This document shows positions 17,167-27,307 of a stretch of DNA of 64,000 nt, piece after piece. Every line of letters starts with the position of its first letter. Position 1 is the stretch's first letter. Below the pieces are notes generated by a model, which saw nothing but the letters and a program-made list of their open reading frames with translations, was not told the DNA's origin and ran no database searches. A program made the translations under genes and the position numbers. The stretch lies in assembly GCF_002847445.1 (NCBI RefSeq), contig NZ_CP025430.1:3778501-3842500 (forward strand). Reading direction: 5' to 3'. Source of the DNA: Paracoccus zhejiangensis (GTDB lineage Bacteria > Pseudomonadota > Alphaproteobacteria > Rhodobacterales > Rhodobacteraceae).

Positions 17167-17718
17167 ATGACAAAACGCGCACTCTCTCCCGAGGACTGGA
17201 TCAAGGCCGGGCTCGACGCCCTGGCGCAGGGCGGCCCGGCTGCGCTCAGGGCCGAGGCGATCGCCCGCGACATCGGCGCGACCAAGGGCTCGTTCTACTG
17301 GCATTTCAAGGATCTGCCGGCCTACAAGGCGGCGATCCTCGCCAGCTGGCAGCGCCATTGCACCGACGAGATCATCGCCCTGGCCGAGACGCATCCCGAT
17401 GCGCCATCGCGGCTGGCCGCGCTGATCGCGCTGGCGACGGCGCTGCCCGATCCGGCTGACCCCGCGCCCGACCATGCCGCCGAACAGGCCATCCGCGGCT
17501 GGTCGCGCCATGATCCGCTGGCCGCCGAGGCAGTCGCGCGGGTCGATCAGCAGCGGTTGGCCTATCTGCGCGATCAACTGGCCGGGATGGGCGCTGACGC
17601 CGGCCGCAATGCCCGCCTGATCTATGCCGCGCATCTGGGGCTGGAACTGCTGGCGCCCGAGAACTGCGGCAGCCGCGCCGCTGATCTCACGGACCTGCTG
17701 ACCCTCCTGACCCGCTAG
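17167..17718 (+). CDS. TetR/AcrR family transcriptional regulator
   Basis: A 183-residue TetR-family repressor. The N-terminal helix-turn-helix is clear at about 28-47, with GATKGSFYWHFKDLPAYKAAIL as the recognition helix and its following segment. The C-terminal ligand-binding region is family-variable. It is divergent from the small membrane-protein gene with 75 bp between them holding two ATACG-N4-CGTAT palindromes. If the TATGTT -10 is used, transcription would begin at or next to the ATG and the mRNA would be nearly leaderless. The ligand is unknown. Confidence 0.9.
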   Translation: MTKRALSPEDWIKAGLDALAQGGPAALRAEAIARDIGATKGSFYWHFKDLPAYKAAILASWQRHCTDEIIALAETHPDAPSRLAALIALATALPDPADPAPDHAAEQAIRGWSRHDPLAAEAVARVDQQRLAYLRDQLAGMGADAGRNARLIYAAHLGLELLAPENCGSRAADLTDLLTLLTR

Positions 17719-17770
17719 GTCGCCGCCCGACCCCGTGCTAGAGTGCCGGCGGCAGAACCGGAGCACGCAG

Positions 17771-18925
17771 ATGGCCGACGTGACGATCCTCGTGGGCACC
17801 ACCAAGGGTGCCTTTCTGATCAACGGCGGTGCGAACCGCGACGGCTGGACCGTCAGAGGCCCCTTCTGCGATGGCTGGCCGATCAACCATCTCGCCGGCG
17901 ATCGGGCGACCGGGACGATCTGGGCGGGCGGTGGCGGCGACTGGCATGGCGCCGGCGTCTGGCGGACTGAGGATGGCGGGGCCAGCTGGAGCCTCACCCG
18001 CCTGACCAAGGGCCAGATGGATGACTGGGCCGCGAATGATGCCGATTTCGCCGAGATGATCGGCTGGACCGATGCGCCTCTGCCCTTCGCCGACCAGTTC
18101 CACCAGATCTGGTCTTTGGGCCTCGCGGACGGCAAGCTTTACGCTGGCACCAAGCCCGCCAGCCTGCTGGTCAGCGAGGATGACGGAAAAACCTTCCAGC
18201 GTCTCGACGGGCTGAGCGACCACCCCTCGGCGGAAAGCTGGAATGGCGGCGCGGCCGGGCTGGTCCTGCATTCCATCGTCGCCGATCCGACCGATCCCAA
18301 GCGCCTTTGGGTCGGCATCTCGGCGGCGGGCGTGTTCCAGACCGAGGATGGCGGCGCCAGCTGGGAGCGGCGCAATCGGCTGAGCAATGCCGAGGCCTGT
18401 GGCCAGCACCACCACCCCGCCGCGCCGCGCGATGGCGAGGTCGGGCACTGCGTCCATAACCTCGTGCGCGCGCCGGGCGAGGGGCAGTTGCTCTACCAGC
18501 AGAACCATCACGGCGTCTGGCGATCCCCCGATGGCGGGCGCAGCTGGGAGGATATCACCGAGGGCCTGCCCTCGACCTTCGGCTTTCCGATCCATGTCCA
18601 TCCGCGTGATGCCCATACCCTCTGGACCCTGCCGCTGAATGGCGACAGCATCGGCCGCTTTCCCCCCGGCGCCGCCGCCGCCGTCTGGCGCTCGCGCGAT
18701 GGCGGGGAAAGCTGGCAGGCGCTGCGCGACGGGCTGCCGCAGGCCGCCTGCTTCTTCACCGTGCTGCGTCAGGCGATGGCCGGCGACCGCCGCGAGCCGG
18801 CGGGCGTCTATTTCGGCACCAATAGCGGCTCGGTCTTTGCCAGCACGGATGAGGGCGATCACTGGCAGGAAATCGCTCGCCACCTGCCCACCATCCTTGC
18901 CGTCGAGGTACTGGATCGCGCCTGA
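17771..18925 (+). CDS. Asp-box (BNR) repeat beta-propeller protein
   Basis: A 384-residue protein built of sialidase-like Asp-box repeats. I count six S/T-x-D-x-G-x-x-W/F motifs: TEDGGASW, SEDDGKTF, TEDGGASW, SPDGGRSW, SRDGGESW and STDEGDHW. No signal peptide is visible, so it is probably cytoplasmic, unlike secreted sialidases. It is often annotated as exo-alpha-sialidase or glycosyl hydrolase, but catalysis is unproven; a propeller scaffold is equally likely. ATG 17771 follows GGAGCACGCAG. Confidence 0.8.
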   Translation: MADVTILVGTTKGAFLINGGANRDGWTVRGPFCDGWPINHLAGDRATGTIWAGGGGDWHGAGVWRTEDGGASWSLTRLTKGQMDDWAANDADFAEMIGWTDAPLPFADQFHQIWSLGLADGKLYAGTKPASLLVSEDDGKTFQRLDGLSDHPSAESWNGGAAGLVLHSIVADPTDPKRLWVGISAAGVFQTEDGGASWERRNRLSNAEACGQHHHPAAPRDGEVGHCVHNLVRAPGEGQLLYQQNHHGVWRSPDGGRSWEDITEGLPSTFGFPIHVHPRDAHTLWTLPLNGDSIGRFPPGAAAAVWRSRDGGESWQALRDGLPQAACFFTVLRQAMAGDRREPAGVYFGTNSGSVFASTDEGDHWQEIARHLPTILAVEVLDRA

Positions 18926-18987
18926 TTTACCGCTTGCAGCATCTGCAGCGGAACCGGTTTTCCGCCCTTGCGTTGACCCCCGGAATG

Positions 18988-19004
18988 CGGGACGTTGCGT
19001 CCCG
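18988..19004. promoter_or_regulatory. Perfect palindrome upstream of sodB
   Basis: CGGGACG-TTG-CGTCCCG is a perfect 7+3+7 inverted repeat 32 bp before the superoxide dismutase gene. It starts 10 bp after a TTGACC (18973-18978), so it would cover the expected -10 region. It may be an operator or an mRNA-leader hairpin. Confidence 0.4.
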
Positions 19005-19036
19005 AATCCGCGCCACCCCTCAGAAAGGACTGGAAA

Positions 19037-19636
19037 ATGGCTTTCACGCTTCCCGATCTTCCCTATGCTCACGACGCCTTGGCTGGGGCCGGCATGTCCA
19101 AGGAGACGCTGGAATACCACCACGACATCCACCACAAGGCCTATGTCGACAACCTCAACAAGCTGATCGACGGCACCGAATGGGCCGGCAAGTCGCTTGA
19201 GGACATCGTCACCGGTACCTTCAAGGATGGCGCTGTCGCGCAGAATGGCATCTTCAACAATGCCAGCCAGCATTGGAACCACAGCCAGTTCTGGGAAATG
19301 ATGGGTCCGAAATCGGGCGCCATTCCGGGCGCGCTGGAAAAGGCCATCACCGAAAGCTTTGGCTCGGTCGACAAGTTCAAGGAAGAGTTCAGCGCCGCTG
19401 GTGCCGGCCAGTTCGGTTCGGGCTGGGCCTGGCTGGTGAAGGACAAGGATGGCAGCCTGAAGGTCACCAAGACCGAGAACGGCGTGAACCCGCTCTGCTA
19501 TGGCCAGACCGCGCTGCTGGGCTGCGACGTGTGGGAGCACAGCTATTACATCGACTTCCGCAACAAGCGCCCGGCCTATCTGACCAACTTCCTCGAGAAA
19601 CTGGTGAACTGGGAAAACGTCGCCTCGCGCCTCTGA
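19037..19636 (+). CDS. sodB: Superoxide dismutase [Fe/Mn]
   Basis: A 199-residue superoxide dismutase of the iron/manganese family, converting superoxide to O2 and H2O2. Metal ligands are visible: His28 in YHHDIHHKAY, the histidine in NNASQHWNH, and Asp and His in the signature DVWEHSYY. The overall look (LPDLPYAHDAL at the N-terminus, 199 residues) fits the Fe-type cytoplasmic enzyme, but metal choice cannot be proven by eye. ATG 19037 follows AAAGGA. A strong terminator follows. Confidence 0.95.
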   Translation: MAFTLPDLPYAHDALAGAGMSKETLEYHHDIHHKAYVDNLNKLIDGTEWAGKSLEDIVTGTFKDGAVAQNGIFNNASQHWNHSQFWEMMGPKSGAIPGALEKAITESFGSVDKFKEEFSAAGAGQFGSGWAWLVKDKDGSLKVTKTENGVNPLCYGQTALLGCDVWEHSYYIDFRNKRPAYLTNFLEKLVNWENVASRL

Positions 19637-19664
19637 TCGCCGCGACAACCGATGTAAGATCATC

Positions 19665-19693
19665 ACGGCCCGCCCCGAAAGGCGGGCCGTTTT
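19665..19693 (+). terminator. Intrinsic terminator after sodB
   Basis: ACGGCCCGCC (19665-19674), loop CCGAAA, GGCGGGCCGT (19681-19690), then TTT(G). This is a perfect 10-bp stem with a short T tract 28 bases after the sodB stop. Confidence 0.85.
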
Positions 19694-19797
19694 GCTGTCG
19701 GACGGACTGGAACCGGGACCCTCTCTCGCTGGTTGATCGGCTGAAATCAGCAAGCCATGCGGCGCAGGCCCGACGCCGCAGTCGAAGGAGAGAAGGC

Positions 19798-20820
19798 ATG
19801 TCCCAGCCCATAGCCCGCAAACGCCCGTCCGCCCTGCGCCGCAGCGGCATCGGCCTCGGCTCGGTTGCCTTGGCCGGTCTGGCGGGTCTTGCCGCCTATG
19901 CGCTCTGGTGGGAGCCGGCGATGATGCTGCGCGTGGTGCGATGGCGGGTCGAGCTGCCGGAATGGCGCGGCCGCAAGCCGGCACGGCTGGTGATCATCAG
20001 CGACCTTCACGCCGGCCGGCCGCATATAGGGTTGAACCGCGTCAGCAGCATCGTTGCCCGCGCCAATGCGCTTCAGCCCGATGTGGCGATCCTGCTGGGC
20101 GATTTCAGCGCCGCCCATCCCTTCACCCTTGGCGGCACCGGCAAGCGCGAGATCATCGCCCGGCTCAAGGATTTCTCCGCGCCGGGCGGCACCTATGCCG
20201 TGGTCGGCAACCATGACTGGTGGCAGGACCCCGAGGCGCAGGAGCGACGCTCGGGCCCGATCGAGGCCGAACGGGAACTCGAACGTGCCGGCATCCCGGT
20301 TCTCGACAACAAACATGTTCGCATCGGTGGCGCCGACGGCTTCTGGCTGGCTGGCGTGGGCGAGCAGCGGCCCTTTGATGAGGGGCCTGACGGTGTTGGC
20401 ATGGATGATCTCGATGCCGCGCTGAAGGGCATCGGGGACGATGCACCAATCGTGCTGATGGCGCATGAGCCCGACCTTTTCGACCATCTGGGCAAGGCCC
20501 GCAAACGCGTCTCAATGACGCTGTCGGGCCATACCCATGGCGGGCAGATCCGGGTGGCCGGTGGCGCGCCGCTGATCATGGCCTCGGATAACGAGAAATG
20601 GTCCTGGGGACGCTATGACGATGACGAAGGCCGGGTGCTGGTCGTCTCGGGCGGGATCGGCTGCTCGGTCCTGCCGATGCGCCTTGGCGTCCCACCCGAG
20701 ATCACCGTGGTCGATCTTGGTACGCCGACCCCGGGGCGCGACGAAGAGGCCGAAGCGGGGCATGAGCGCTTTGACGATCTGCGCGACCAGGGTAAGATGG
20801 AGACCGGCCCCGAAAGCTGA
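19798..20820 (+). CDS. Membrane-anchored metallophosphoesterase (YaeI-like)
   Basis: A 340-residue calcineurin-like phosphoesterase. A membrane helix at about 18-36 anchors it, and the catalytic domain has the full metal-site set: SDLHAGRPH, LLGDF, GNHDWW, MAHEPD and SGHTHGGQ. This layout resembles YaeI/YkuE, which act on lipid-linked pyrophosphates at the membrane; the specific substrate is not shown. ATG 19798 follows GGAGAGAAGGC. The long frame reading upstream overlaps sodB and is not coding. Confidence 0.88.
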   Translation: MSQPIARKRPSALRRSGIGLGSVALAGLAGLAAYALWWEPAMMLRVVRWRVELPEWRGRKPARLVIISDLHAGRPHIGLNRVSSIVARANALQPDVAILLGDFSAAHPFTLGGTGKREIIARLKDFSAPGGTYAVVGNHDWWQDPEAQERRSGPIEAERELERAGIPVLDNKHVRIGGADGFWLAGVGEQRPFDEGPDGVGMDDLDAALKGIGDDAPIVLMAHEPDLFDHLGKARKRVSMTLSGHTHGGQIRVAGGAPLIMASDNEKWSWGRYDDDEGRVLVVSGGIGCSVLPMRLGVPPEITVVDLGTPTPGRDEEAEAGHERFDDLRDQGKMETGPES

Positions 20821-20942
20821 GCGGAATGCCGCGCCGCCGCGCCGGTCATGGGCGCAAGACCCCTCACGACAGCTTGCCATTGGCAATTCCGCCCCGCTGC
20901 GTGTAAGAGCGAAGCCGTCAAGAGAATGATGGAAGACGGCCC

Positions 20943-21620
20943 ATGGCGAACCAGAATGACAGCTTCATCGACGAGGTGACCGAGGATCTTCGCCGTGACC
21001 GGCTGTTTGGCATGTTCCGCCGCTATGGCTGGATCGCCGTCGCAGTGATCCTGGCCGTCGTCGCCGGTGCCGCCTGGCGTGAATACAGCATCGCCAGCGC
21101 CCAGAAATCCGCCGAGGCCTTTGGCGACGCCATCCTTGCGGCCGAGAGCGCCGAGGACCCGGCGGCAGCGCTGGCCGCCCTCGATGTTGCGCAAGACGGC
21201 GAACAAGCCGCGCTGGCCGGGATGATGCAGGGGAATGCGCTGGTCGAAAAGGGCGATGCCGCTGCCGCCAGAGAGCGGTTCGAGGCGGTTGCGGGCTTCG
21301 CCGGCGAGGAAAACCGCGCCATGCGCGACCTCGCCCGGCTGAAGATGGTGCTGGCCGAGGGCGAGGCCATGGATGCGGCCGAGCGCGACCAGATCCTGTC
21401 GCAGTTGGCCCAGCCCGGCGCGCCCTTCGAGCTTCTCGCGCTGGAACAGCAGGTTGTGGCGCTGATGGGCGCGGGCCGGAACGAGGATGCGGTGACGCTG
21501 ATCCGCCAGATCCAGCAGAAGGACGGGCTCAGCGAAGGCTTGCGTCGCCGCCTTTCCGAGATGATGATCGCCATGGGCGTCGAGCCCGAGCCGACCGATA
21601 TCACCCCGGCTGTCGAGTGA
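20943..21620 (+). CDS. YfgM-like TPR membrane protein
   Basis: A 225-residue protein with a cytoplasmic N-terminus (DSFIDEVTEDLRRDRL), one membrane helix (about 26-45) and a periplasmic TPR-like domain. In gammaproteobacteria YfgM sits beside bamB and der and assists the SecYEG/PpiD holdase; the same order is seen here. It precedes bamB by 90 bp. A role in envelope protein folding is inferred from this conserved context. Confidence 0.82.
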   Translation: MANQNDSFIDEVTEDLRRDRLFGMFRRYGWIAVAVILAVVAGAAWREYSIASAQKSAEAFGDAILAAESAEDPAAALAALDVAQDGEQAALAGMMQGNALVEKGDAAAARERFEAVAGFAGEENRAMRDLARLKMVLAEGEAMDAAERDQILSQLAQPGAPFELLALEQQVVALMGAGRNEDAVTLIRQIQQKDGLSEGLRRRLSEMMIAMGVEPEPTDITPAVE

Positions 21621-21710
21621 TCCCAAGGGGTTGCCGCGTCACGCCGGCTGGAAGTTGACAAATGCCGGACCGGTGAAATCCGGCCGAACAGGGAACGAGG
21701 GAAGTCCAGG

Positions 21711-23048
21711 ATGAGCATCACGTCGCGCAAACATGCCGCCGCTTGGGCCCTGCCGCTGGTGGCGGTTCTGCTGCTGAGCGCCTGCAACCGCGAATATATC
21801 CTGCCCGGCGAGCGGCTGGACCCGATGGCGGTGAACTCGCCCGACGGCCCCGCCGTGGTCGGCCCGACGGCCGTGGCGCCGACGGCTGTCGGCCTGCCCG
21901 CCGCGCGCAGCAATGCCGACTGGACCCACCGCGCCGGCAATGCCGCGCATATGCCCGGCCATGTCGCGCTGGCCGCCGGCACCAGCCGGGTCTTCAGCGC
22001 GCCGATCGGGCAGGGCGATGATCGCCGTCACCGCATCACCGCCGACCCGATCGTGGCCGCCGGGATGATCTTCACGCTGGACAGCCGCGCCCGCGTCACC
22101 GCCACGGCGACCAGCGGCGGCCGGGTCTGGTCCACCGACATCACGCCGCCGAGCGAGAATGGCGACAGCGCCTCGGGCGGTGGTATCGCCTATGAGGGCG
22201 GTCGGATCTTCGTCACCACCGGCTATGGCGAACTGGTCGCCATGGACGCGGCTTCGGGCGGCGTCCTCTGGCGCCAGCGGGTCAATGTCGCGGTCAGCGG
22301 CGCCCCGGCGGTGCAGAACGGCGTGGTCTATGTCGCCGCGCGCGATTCCACCGGTTGGGCGGTCCGGGCCGAGGATGGCAAGGTGCTGTGGCAGACCTCG
22401 GGCAATACGTCCTCTTCGGGTGTCATGGGCGTCTCGGCCCCCGCCGTTTCGGGCAATACGGTCGTTTTCCCCTTCCCCTCGGGCCAGCTGATGGCGGTCG
22501 ATACCGCCAGCGGGCTGACCAACTGGTCGGCGCAGGTGGCGGGCATTCGCGTCGGCCGCGCCATCGCCTCGATCCGCGACGTGACCGGCGATCCGGTGAT
22601 CGCGGGCAGCACGGTCTATTCCGGCACCTCATCGGGGCGTATCGATGCCTTCGAGATGGCGACCGGCGGGCAGTTGTGGTCGGCGCGAGAGGGTGCGAAC
22701 TCACCCGTGGTACCGGCCGGCGGTTCGATCTTCGCGGTGAATGACGAGGCCAAGCTGGTGCGCCTAGACGCCGCCAGCGGTGGCGAGGTCTGGCAGGTGG
22801 CGCTGCCCTATTACACCGACAGCAAGGTGAAGAAGCAGGACAGCATCCACGCCCATTACGGCCCGGTTCTGGCCGGCGGACGGCTGTTCGTCGCCTCGTC
22901 GGACGGGGTGCTCAGGGCTTTCGATCCCTCGACCGGGGCGCTGGTCGGACAGGCCCAGATCCCTGGCGGTGCCGCCGCCGCGCCGGTTGTGGCCGGGCAA
23001 ACCCTTTACGTCGTGTCCCGTTCGGGCCAACTGCACGCATTCCGATGA
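21711..23048 (+). CDS. bamB: BamB-like outer-membrane assembly lipoprotein (PQQ-like propeller)
   Basis: A 445-residue lipoprotein with PQQ-like beta-propeller repeats. The signal ends in lipobox LLSAC with Cys24 or so as the lipidation site. Blade motifs recur ([44 protein letters not shown]). BamB is the scaffold lipoprotein of the BAM complex that inserts outer-membrane proteins. The alphaproteobacterial version is longer than the E. coli one. Its stop overlaps the der start by 4 bp, a conserved neighbourhood. Confidence 0.88.
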   Translation: MSITSRKHAAAWALPLVAVLLLSACNREYILPGERLDPMAVNSPDGPAVVGPTAVAPTAVGLPAARSNADWTHRAGNAAHMPGHVALAAGTSRVFSAPIGQGDDRRHRITADPIVAAGMIFTLDSRARVTATATSGGRVWSTDITPPSENGDSASGGGIAYEGGRIFVTTGYGELVAMDAASGGVLWRQRVNVAVSGAPAVQNGVVYVAARDSTGWAVRAEDGKVLWQTSGNTSSSGVMGVSAPAVSGNTVVFPFPSGQLMAVDTASGLTNWSAQVAGIRVGRAIASIRDVTGDPVIAGSTVYSGTSSGRIDAFEMATGGQLWSAREGANSPVVPAGGSIFAVNDEAKLVRLDAASGGEVWQVALPYYTDSKVKKQDSIHAHYGPVLAGGRLFVASSDGVLRAFDPSTGALVGQAQIPGGAAAAPVVAGQTLYVVSRSGQLHAFR

Positions 23049-24529
23049 GCTTTACCCTCGCCATTGTTGGCCGTCCGAATGTCGGCAAATCGACCCTGTT
23101 CAACCGTCTGGTTGGCAAGAAGCTGGCGCTGGTCGATGACCAGCCCGGCGTCACCCGCGACCTGCGCGAAGGGCAGGGGCGCTTGGGCGACCTGCGCTTC
23201 ATCGTCATCGACAGCGCCGGTCTGGAGATTGCCGAGGATGACAGCCTGCAAGGCCGGATGCGCCGCCTGACAGAGCGGGCGGTGGACGAGGCGGATATCT
23301 GCCTCTTCGTCGTGGATGCCCGCGTCGGCGTGACCGCCGCGGATGAATATTTCGCCGAGATCCTGCGCCGCCGCGCCCGCCATGTCATCGTCGCCGCGAA
23401 CAAGGCCGAGGGCCGGGCTGGCGAAAGCGGTGCCATGGAAGCCTATGCCCTCGGTCTGGGCGAGCCGCTGCGCATTTCGGCCGAGCATGGCGAGGGGATG
23501 GATGACCTCTATCGCGCGCTCATGCCACTGGCCGACCAGGTTGAGGCCGAGCGCCCGGCGCCGATCGAGCCCGAGTTCGACGTGGACCTGTCCGAGGAAG
23601 ACGCCGAGTCGGGCGAGGGAGCCGAGGACTGGCGCCCCTCCGAGGCGCGGCCGCTGCAACTCGCCGTCATCGGCCGACCCAATGCCGGCAAATCGACGCT
23701 GATCAACAAGATCATCGGCGAAGATCGGCTGCTGACCGGGCCCGAGGCCGGCATCACCCGCGATTCGATCTCGGTCACGACCGAGTTCATGGGCACGCCC
23801 ATGCGCATCTTCGACACGGCGGGGATGCGCAAGCGCGCCAAGGTCAATGACAAGCTGGAAAAGCTGTCCGTGGCCGACGGCTTGCGCGCCGTGCGCTTTG
23901 CCGAGGTGGTGGTGGTTCTGCTCGATGTGGCCATTCCCTTCGAACAGCAGGACCTGCGCATCGCCGACTATGCCGAGACCGAGGGCCGCGCGGTCGTGGT
24001 GGCGGCGAACAAGTGGGATCTCGAGGAGGACAAGCCCGAGAAGCTGAAAGAGCTGCGCGAAAGCTTCGAACGCCTGTTGCCGCAGTTGAAAGGCGCGCCT
24101 TTGGTGACCGTCTCGGCCAAGACCGGCAAGGGGCTCGATCGGCTGCACAACGCGATCCTGATGGCGCATGAGGTGTGGAATCGCCGCGTCTCGACCGCGA
24201 AGTTGAACCAGTGGCTGGGCGCCATGACGGAGGCACATCCGCCCCCCGCGCCGGGTGGCCGCCGCATCCGCCTGCGCTACATGACGCAGGTGCGGACCCG
24301 GCCGCCGGCCTTCATCGTCAAGGCGACCCATACCGACAAGCTGCCCGACAGCTATCAGCGTTACCTGATCAATGGTCTGCGCGCCGATTTCGACATGCCG
24401 GGCACGCCGATCCGGCTGATGTTCCGCGACCAGGGGGACAAGAACCCCTATCGCTTCAAGGCTGCGAAGATCAATCAGTCCGGCGCGCTGTCAAAGCACA
24501 AGAACCGGCAGAAGCCCAAGGGCACCTGA
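23045..24529 (+). CDS. der: Ribosome biogenesis GTPase Der (EngA)
   Basis: A 494-residue double GTPase needed for 50S subunit maturation. The first G domain has GRPNVGKST at 9-17, DSAGLE and NKAE. The second has [15 protein letters not shown] and NKWD. The C-terminal KH-like domain ([17 protein letters not shown] onwards) binds rRNA. The Glu in NKAE, where other GTPases have Asp, is as I recall it in many alphaproteobacterial EngA proteins. It overlaps bamB by ATGA and converges on the next gene. Confidence 0.96.
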   Translation: MSFTLAIVGRPNVGKSTLFNRLVGKKLALVDDQPGVTRDLREGQGRLGDLRFIVIDSAGLEIAEDDSLQGRMRRLTERAVDEADICLFVVDARVGVTAADEYFAEILRRRARHVIVAANKAEGRAGESGAMEAYALGLGEPLRISAEHGEGMDDLYRALMPLADQVEAERPAPIEPEFDVDLSEEDAESGEGAEDWRPSEARPLQLAVIGRPNAGKSTLINKIIGEDRLLTGPEAGITRDSISVTTEFMGTPMRIFDTAGMRKRAKVNDKLEKLSVADGLRAVRFAEVVVVLLDVAIPFEQQDLRIADYAETEGRAVVVAANKWDLEEDKPEKLKELRESFERLLPQLKGAPLVTVSAKTGKGLDRLHNAILMAHEVWNRRVSTAKLNQWLGAMTEAHPPPAPGGRRIRLRYMTQVRTRPPAFIVKATHTDKLPDSYQRYLINGLRADFDMPGTPIRLMFRDQGDKNPYRFKAAKINQSGALSKHKNRQKPKGT

Positions 24530-24534
24530 CCGGG

Positions 24535-25443
24535 CTAGCTGGCCGCCCGCACCAGCACGATGGCCATCGCGGCAATGCCGAGGATGGCCACCGTGGCAAT
24601 GGTCGGATCGCTGCTCATGGTGGCGGTGGCCAGCCCGACCAGCGACCAGATGATGGCGATGGAATAGCTGACACTGCCGCCAAGCCGCAGTTGAACGACG
24701 ATCCCCGCGCCGGCGCAAAGCAGCATGGCGATGGCCGTGGCGGCGACCGGCGGGATGCCCAGATGGCCGTTCACCAGCGTCGCGAAGGCGGCATAGGTCA
24801 CCGCCGTTGCCCAGCCCGCGAACAATCCCACCGTCGGCAGCCTCCGGATCGCCCCGCCCACCTGCTGCCCGCGCAGCGCGGCGGTCAGAGACAGTGCAAA
24901 CATCGCCGCCGCCAGCATGAAGCCGGTGACAGGATAGTCGCGGCTGACCCAGGGCCAGGCCGCACCAAGGATCAGCGCCAGCGTCAGGGCCGCGTGCTCG
25001 GCGGGCTTGTTCTCGCGCTCGACCTGCCGGGCGATCTCGCCGGGGGTCGGCGGACCCTCGACCACGCTGGGGCGCGCGGCCGGAGTTGGGGCAGGGGCTA
25101 CTTCGCCTGCAGCGGCAACCGCCCGCCTTGCCCTGAGCTCGCTGCCCAGCACCTGCCAGCCATGCAGCATCAGCGCTCCCCAGACGGCAAGCAGCAAGAG
25201 CCACAGCAAGGTATGTTCCGGCCGCAGAAACAGCGAAGCCAGATCAACCCCATAATCCGCCGGAACCGAGACCGAGTTCAGACCCGGCGCCGACAGGCTG
25301 GTCAACGCCGCCATTTCCGCGGCTGCGGCGGTCTCGGGATAGCCCGCGACCGCCACCGGCGCGGGCGTCAGCGCAAAGCCCAGCCCGCTGGCGATGAAGA
25401 TCGCCACCGCCAGGATCACGGAAAAGGCAGTACCTCTGGACAT
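24535..25443 (-). CDS. Multi-pass membrane protein of unknown function
   Basis: A 302-residue protein I cannot assign to a family. It has an N-terminal membrane helix (about 6-26), a long extracytoplasmic segment, a second helix (about 79-98), a cytoplasmic Pro/Ala/Arg-rich stretch to about 150, and six or so further helices to the C-terminus. The alternation of short loops in the second half resembles small TspO-like or permease-like bundles, but no diagnostic motif is visible. It lies 72 bp downstream of serS on the same strand. Confidence 0.7.
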   Translation of the reverse strand: MSRGTAFSVILAVAIFIASGLGFALTPAPVAVAGYPETAAAAEMAALTSLSAPGLNSVSVPADYGVDLASLFLRPEHTLLWLLLLAVWGALMLHGWQVLGSELRARRAVAAAGEVAPAPTPAARPSVVEGPPTPGEIARQVERENKPAEHAALTLALILGAAWPWVSRDYPVTGFMLAAAMFALSLTAALRGQQVGGAIRRLPTVGLFAGWATAVTYAAFATLVNGHLGIPPVAATAIAMLLCAGAGIVVQLRLGGSVSYSIAIIWSLVGLATATMSSDPTIATVAILGIAAMAIVLVRAAS

Positions 25444-25515
25444 GACCCGGAACGCCCGAGACAGGGCGCGGGTTTCGCCCCTCGCCTCGGGGTTGTGACG
25501 ATTCTTCCGAACCGT

Positions 25516-26808
25516 TCAGGCCAGCTTGCCATCCGCGCCAAGCCGCGTCCGCCCGCCCAGATAGGGGTGCAGCGCCGCCGGCAACTCGACCGAGCCATCG
25601 GCCTGCTGGCCGTTCTCCAGAACAGCGATCAGCGCCCGGCCCACGGCAAGGCCCGAGCCGTTCAGCGTGTGGACAAACTCCGGCTTGCCGCCACCCGTAG
25701 GGCGATAGCGGGCGTTCATCCGCCGCGCCTGAAAATCGCCGCAATAGCTGACCGAGGAAATCTCGCGATACTTGTCCTGGCCGGGCAGCCAGACCTCGAG
25801 GTCATGGGTGATGCGCGCGCCGAAGCCCATGTCGCCGGTCGACAGGACGACGGTGCGATAGGGAAGGTTCAGCGCCTCCAGCACCGCCTCGGCACAGCGG
25901 GTCATCCGCGCATGTTCGGCCAGACCATTTTCGGCATCGGTGATCGAGACCATCTCGACCTTCTCGAACTGGTGCTGGCGCAGCATCCCCGAGGTGTCGC
26001 GCCCGGCGCTGCCCGCTTCCGAGCGGAAGCACTGGCTGTGCGCGGTCATCCGGCGCGGCAGCTCGGCGTGGTCCAACAGGTCGCCATGCACGGTATTGGT
26101 CAGCGTCACTTCCGAGGTCGGGATCAGCCAGTAACCCTCGCGGGTCTGGTAGCTGTCCTCGCCGAATTTCGGCAACTGGTTGGTGCCATACATCATCTCT
26201 TCGGTGACCAGCACCGGGGTCCAGGTCTCTTCCAGCCCATGCGCGTTCACATGCAGGTCGATCATGAACTGCGCCAAGGCCCGGTGCAGCCGCGCCACGC
26301 CGCCCTTCAGCACGACGAAGCGGCTGCCCGACAGCTTGGCGGCGGTCTCGAAATCCATGCCGGGCTTCACGCCGGGGATGTCGAAATGCTCGACCGGGGT
26401 GAAGTCGAAATTGCGCGGGCTGCCCCAGCGGTGGATCTCGACATTGTCGTTCTCATCCGCGCCATCCGGCACGCTGTCCAGCGGCGCATTGGGAATGCCC
26501 ATCAACAGGTCGCGCAGTTCCACGTCCAGCGCCGCAGCCTCGGCCTGCATCCGCGCCACGTCGGCCTTCTTGTCGGCCACCAGCGCGCGCAGGCGCTCGA
26601 ACTCGGCCTCGTCGCCCCGGCCCTTGGCGGCGCCGACTTCCTTGCTGGCCTTGTTCTGCTCGGCTTGTGCCGCCTCGGCCTCAGAGATCCGGGCGCGGCG
26701 GTCGGCATCCAGCTTCAGGATCGCGGGCGACAGCGCCGCCAGCCCGCGCCGCGACAGCGCCGCGTCAAAGGCTTCGGGATTGTCACGGATCGCGCGAATG
26801 TCATGCAT
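25516..26808 (-). CDS. serS: Serine--tRNA ligase
   Basis: A 430-residue class II seryl-tRNA synthetase. The N-terminal coiled-coil arm (about 25-110) grips the long variable arm of tRNA-Ser. Class II motif 2 is in [18 protein letters not shown] and motif 3 in [17 protein letters not shown]. It begins [11 protein letters not shown] as is usual; a 19-residue upstream extension in frame is not family-like. It is essential for translation and for selenocysteine precursor formation where that exists. Confidence 0.96.
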   Translation of the reverse strand: MHDIRAIRDNPEAFDAALSRRGLAALSPAILKLDADRRARISEAEAAQAEQNKASKEVGAAKGRGDEAEFERLRALVADKKADVARMQAEAAALDVELRDLLMGIPNAPLDSVPDGADENDNVEIHRWGSPRNFDFTPVEHFDIPGVKPGMDFETAAKLSGSRFVVLKGGVARLHRALAQFMIDLHVNAHGLEETWTPVLVTEEMMYGTNQLPKFGEDSYQTREGYWLIPTSEVTLTNTVHGDLLDHAELPRRMTAHSQCFRSEAGSAGRDTSGMLRQHQFEKVEMVSITDAENGLAEHARMTRCAEAVLEALNLPYRTVVLSTGDMGFGARITHDLEVWLPGQDKYREISSVSYCGDFQARRMNARYRPTGGGKPEFVHTLNGSGLAVGRALIAVLENGQQADGSVELPAALHPYLGGRTRLGADGKLA

Positions 26809-26902
26809 GGGCTTGCCCTCGTCCTGAGAATGGCCCCGGACATAGCCCAAGCCCGCCCCCGGCAAAAGCCCGGGCCTTGTCTGTCAGGCGAAAAATCTCG
26901 GC

Positions 26903-27307
26903 TTAGCGGTCCTGCCGCACCGGCACCCCGGCCTCCCGCATCATCTCGGCCAGCACCGGGTAGAAGTAGGTATCCCCGACATAGCCCTCGACCCGGCCCA
27001 GCTCGACCCCGCGTTTCAGCAGGATGAAGGTCGGTGTCATTGACGGGCTGCGGTCCAGCACGATCCCGTCAGGCCAAGGCCCGTCGATATCCACCCGCAG
27101 CAAGGGGGCGGTTCGACCCTCGGCACTTCGGCCAAAACCCGGCCCGATCTCGGCATCCCAGGCCGCGCAATAGACGCAGCCTTGCTGATCGACCATCATC
27201 AGCCGGACCGGCGCGGCCTGCCAGTCGGGCGCGGTCTCGGCCAGCGCCGCCGCGCCCGACAACGCCAGCACCAGCGCCGCCAGCCATGATCCGATCCTGC
27301 CCGCCAT
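26903..27307 (-). CDS. SoxS-like periplasmic thioredoxin-fold protein
   Basis: A 134-residue secreted thioredoxin-like protein. The signal peptide ends near residue 23 (LSGAAALAE). The redox motif is CVYC in QQGCVYCAAWDAEIGPGF, with TPTFILL as the cis-proline segment and a VEGYVGDTYFYPVL ending. This pattern matches SoxS of sulfur-oxidation clusters, the small thioredoxin that keeps the SoxY cysteine usable (not the E. coli regulator SoxS). It is divergent from soxY, 112 bp apart, which strongly supports the call. Confidence 0.78.
   Translation of the reverse strand: MAGRIGSWLAALVLALSGAAALAETAPDWQAAPVRLMMVDQQGCVYCAAWDAEIGPGFGRSAEGRTAPLLRVDIDGPWPDGIVLDRSPSMTPTFILLKRGVELGRVEGYVGDTYFYPVLAEMMREAGVPVRQDR

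Noticed and set aside
24175..27027. A plus-strand open frame of 950 codons across der, the membrane protein and serS
   Set aside because: It crosses three confident genes on two strands, and its translation is Arg/Gly/Gln-rich with no domain. It is antisense shadow.
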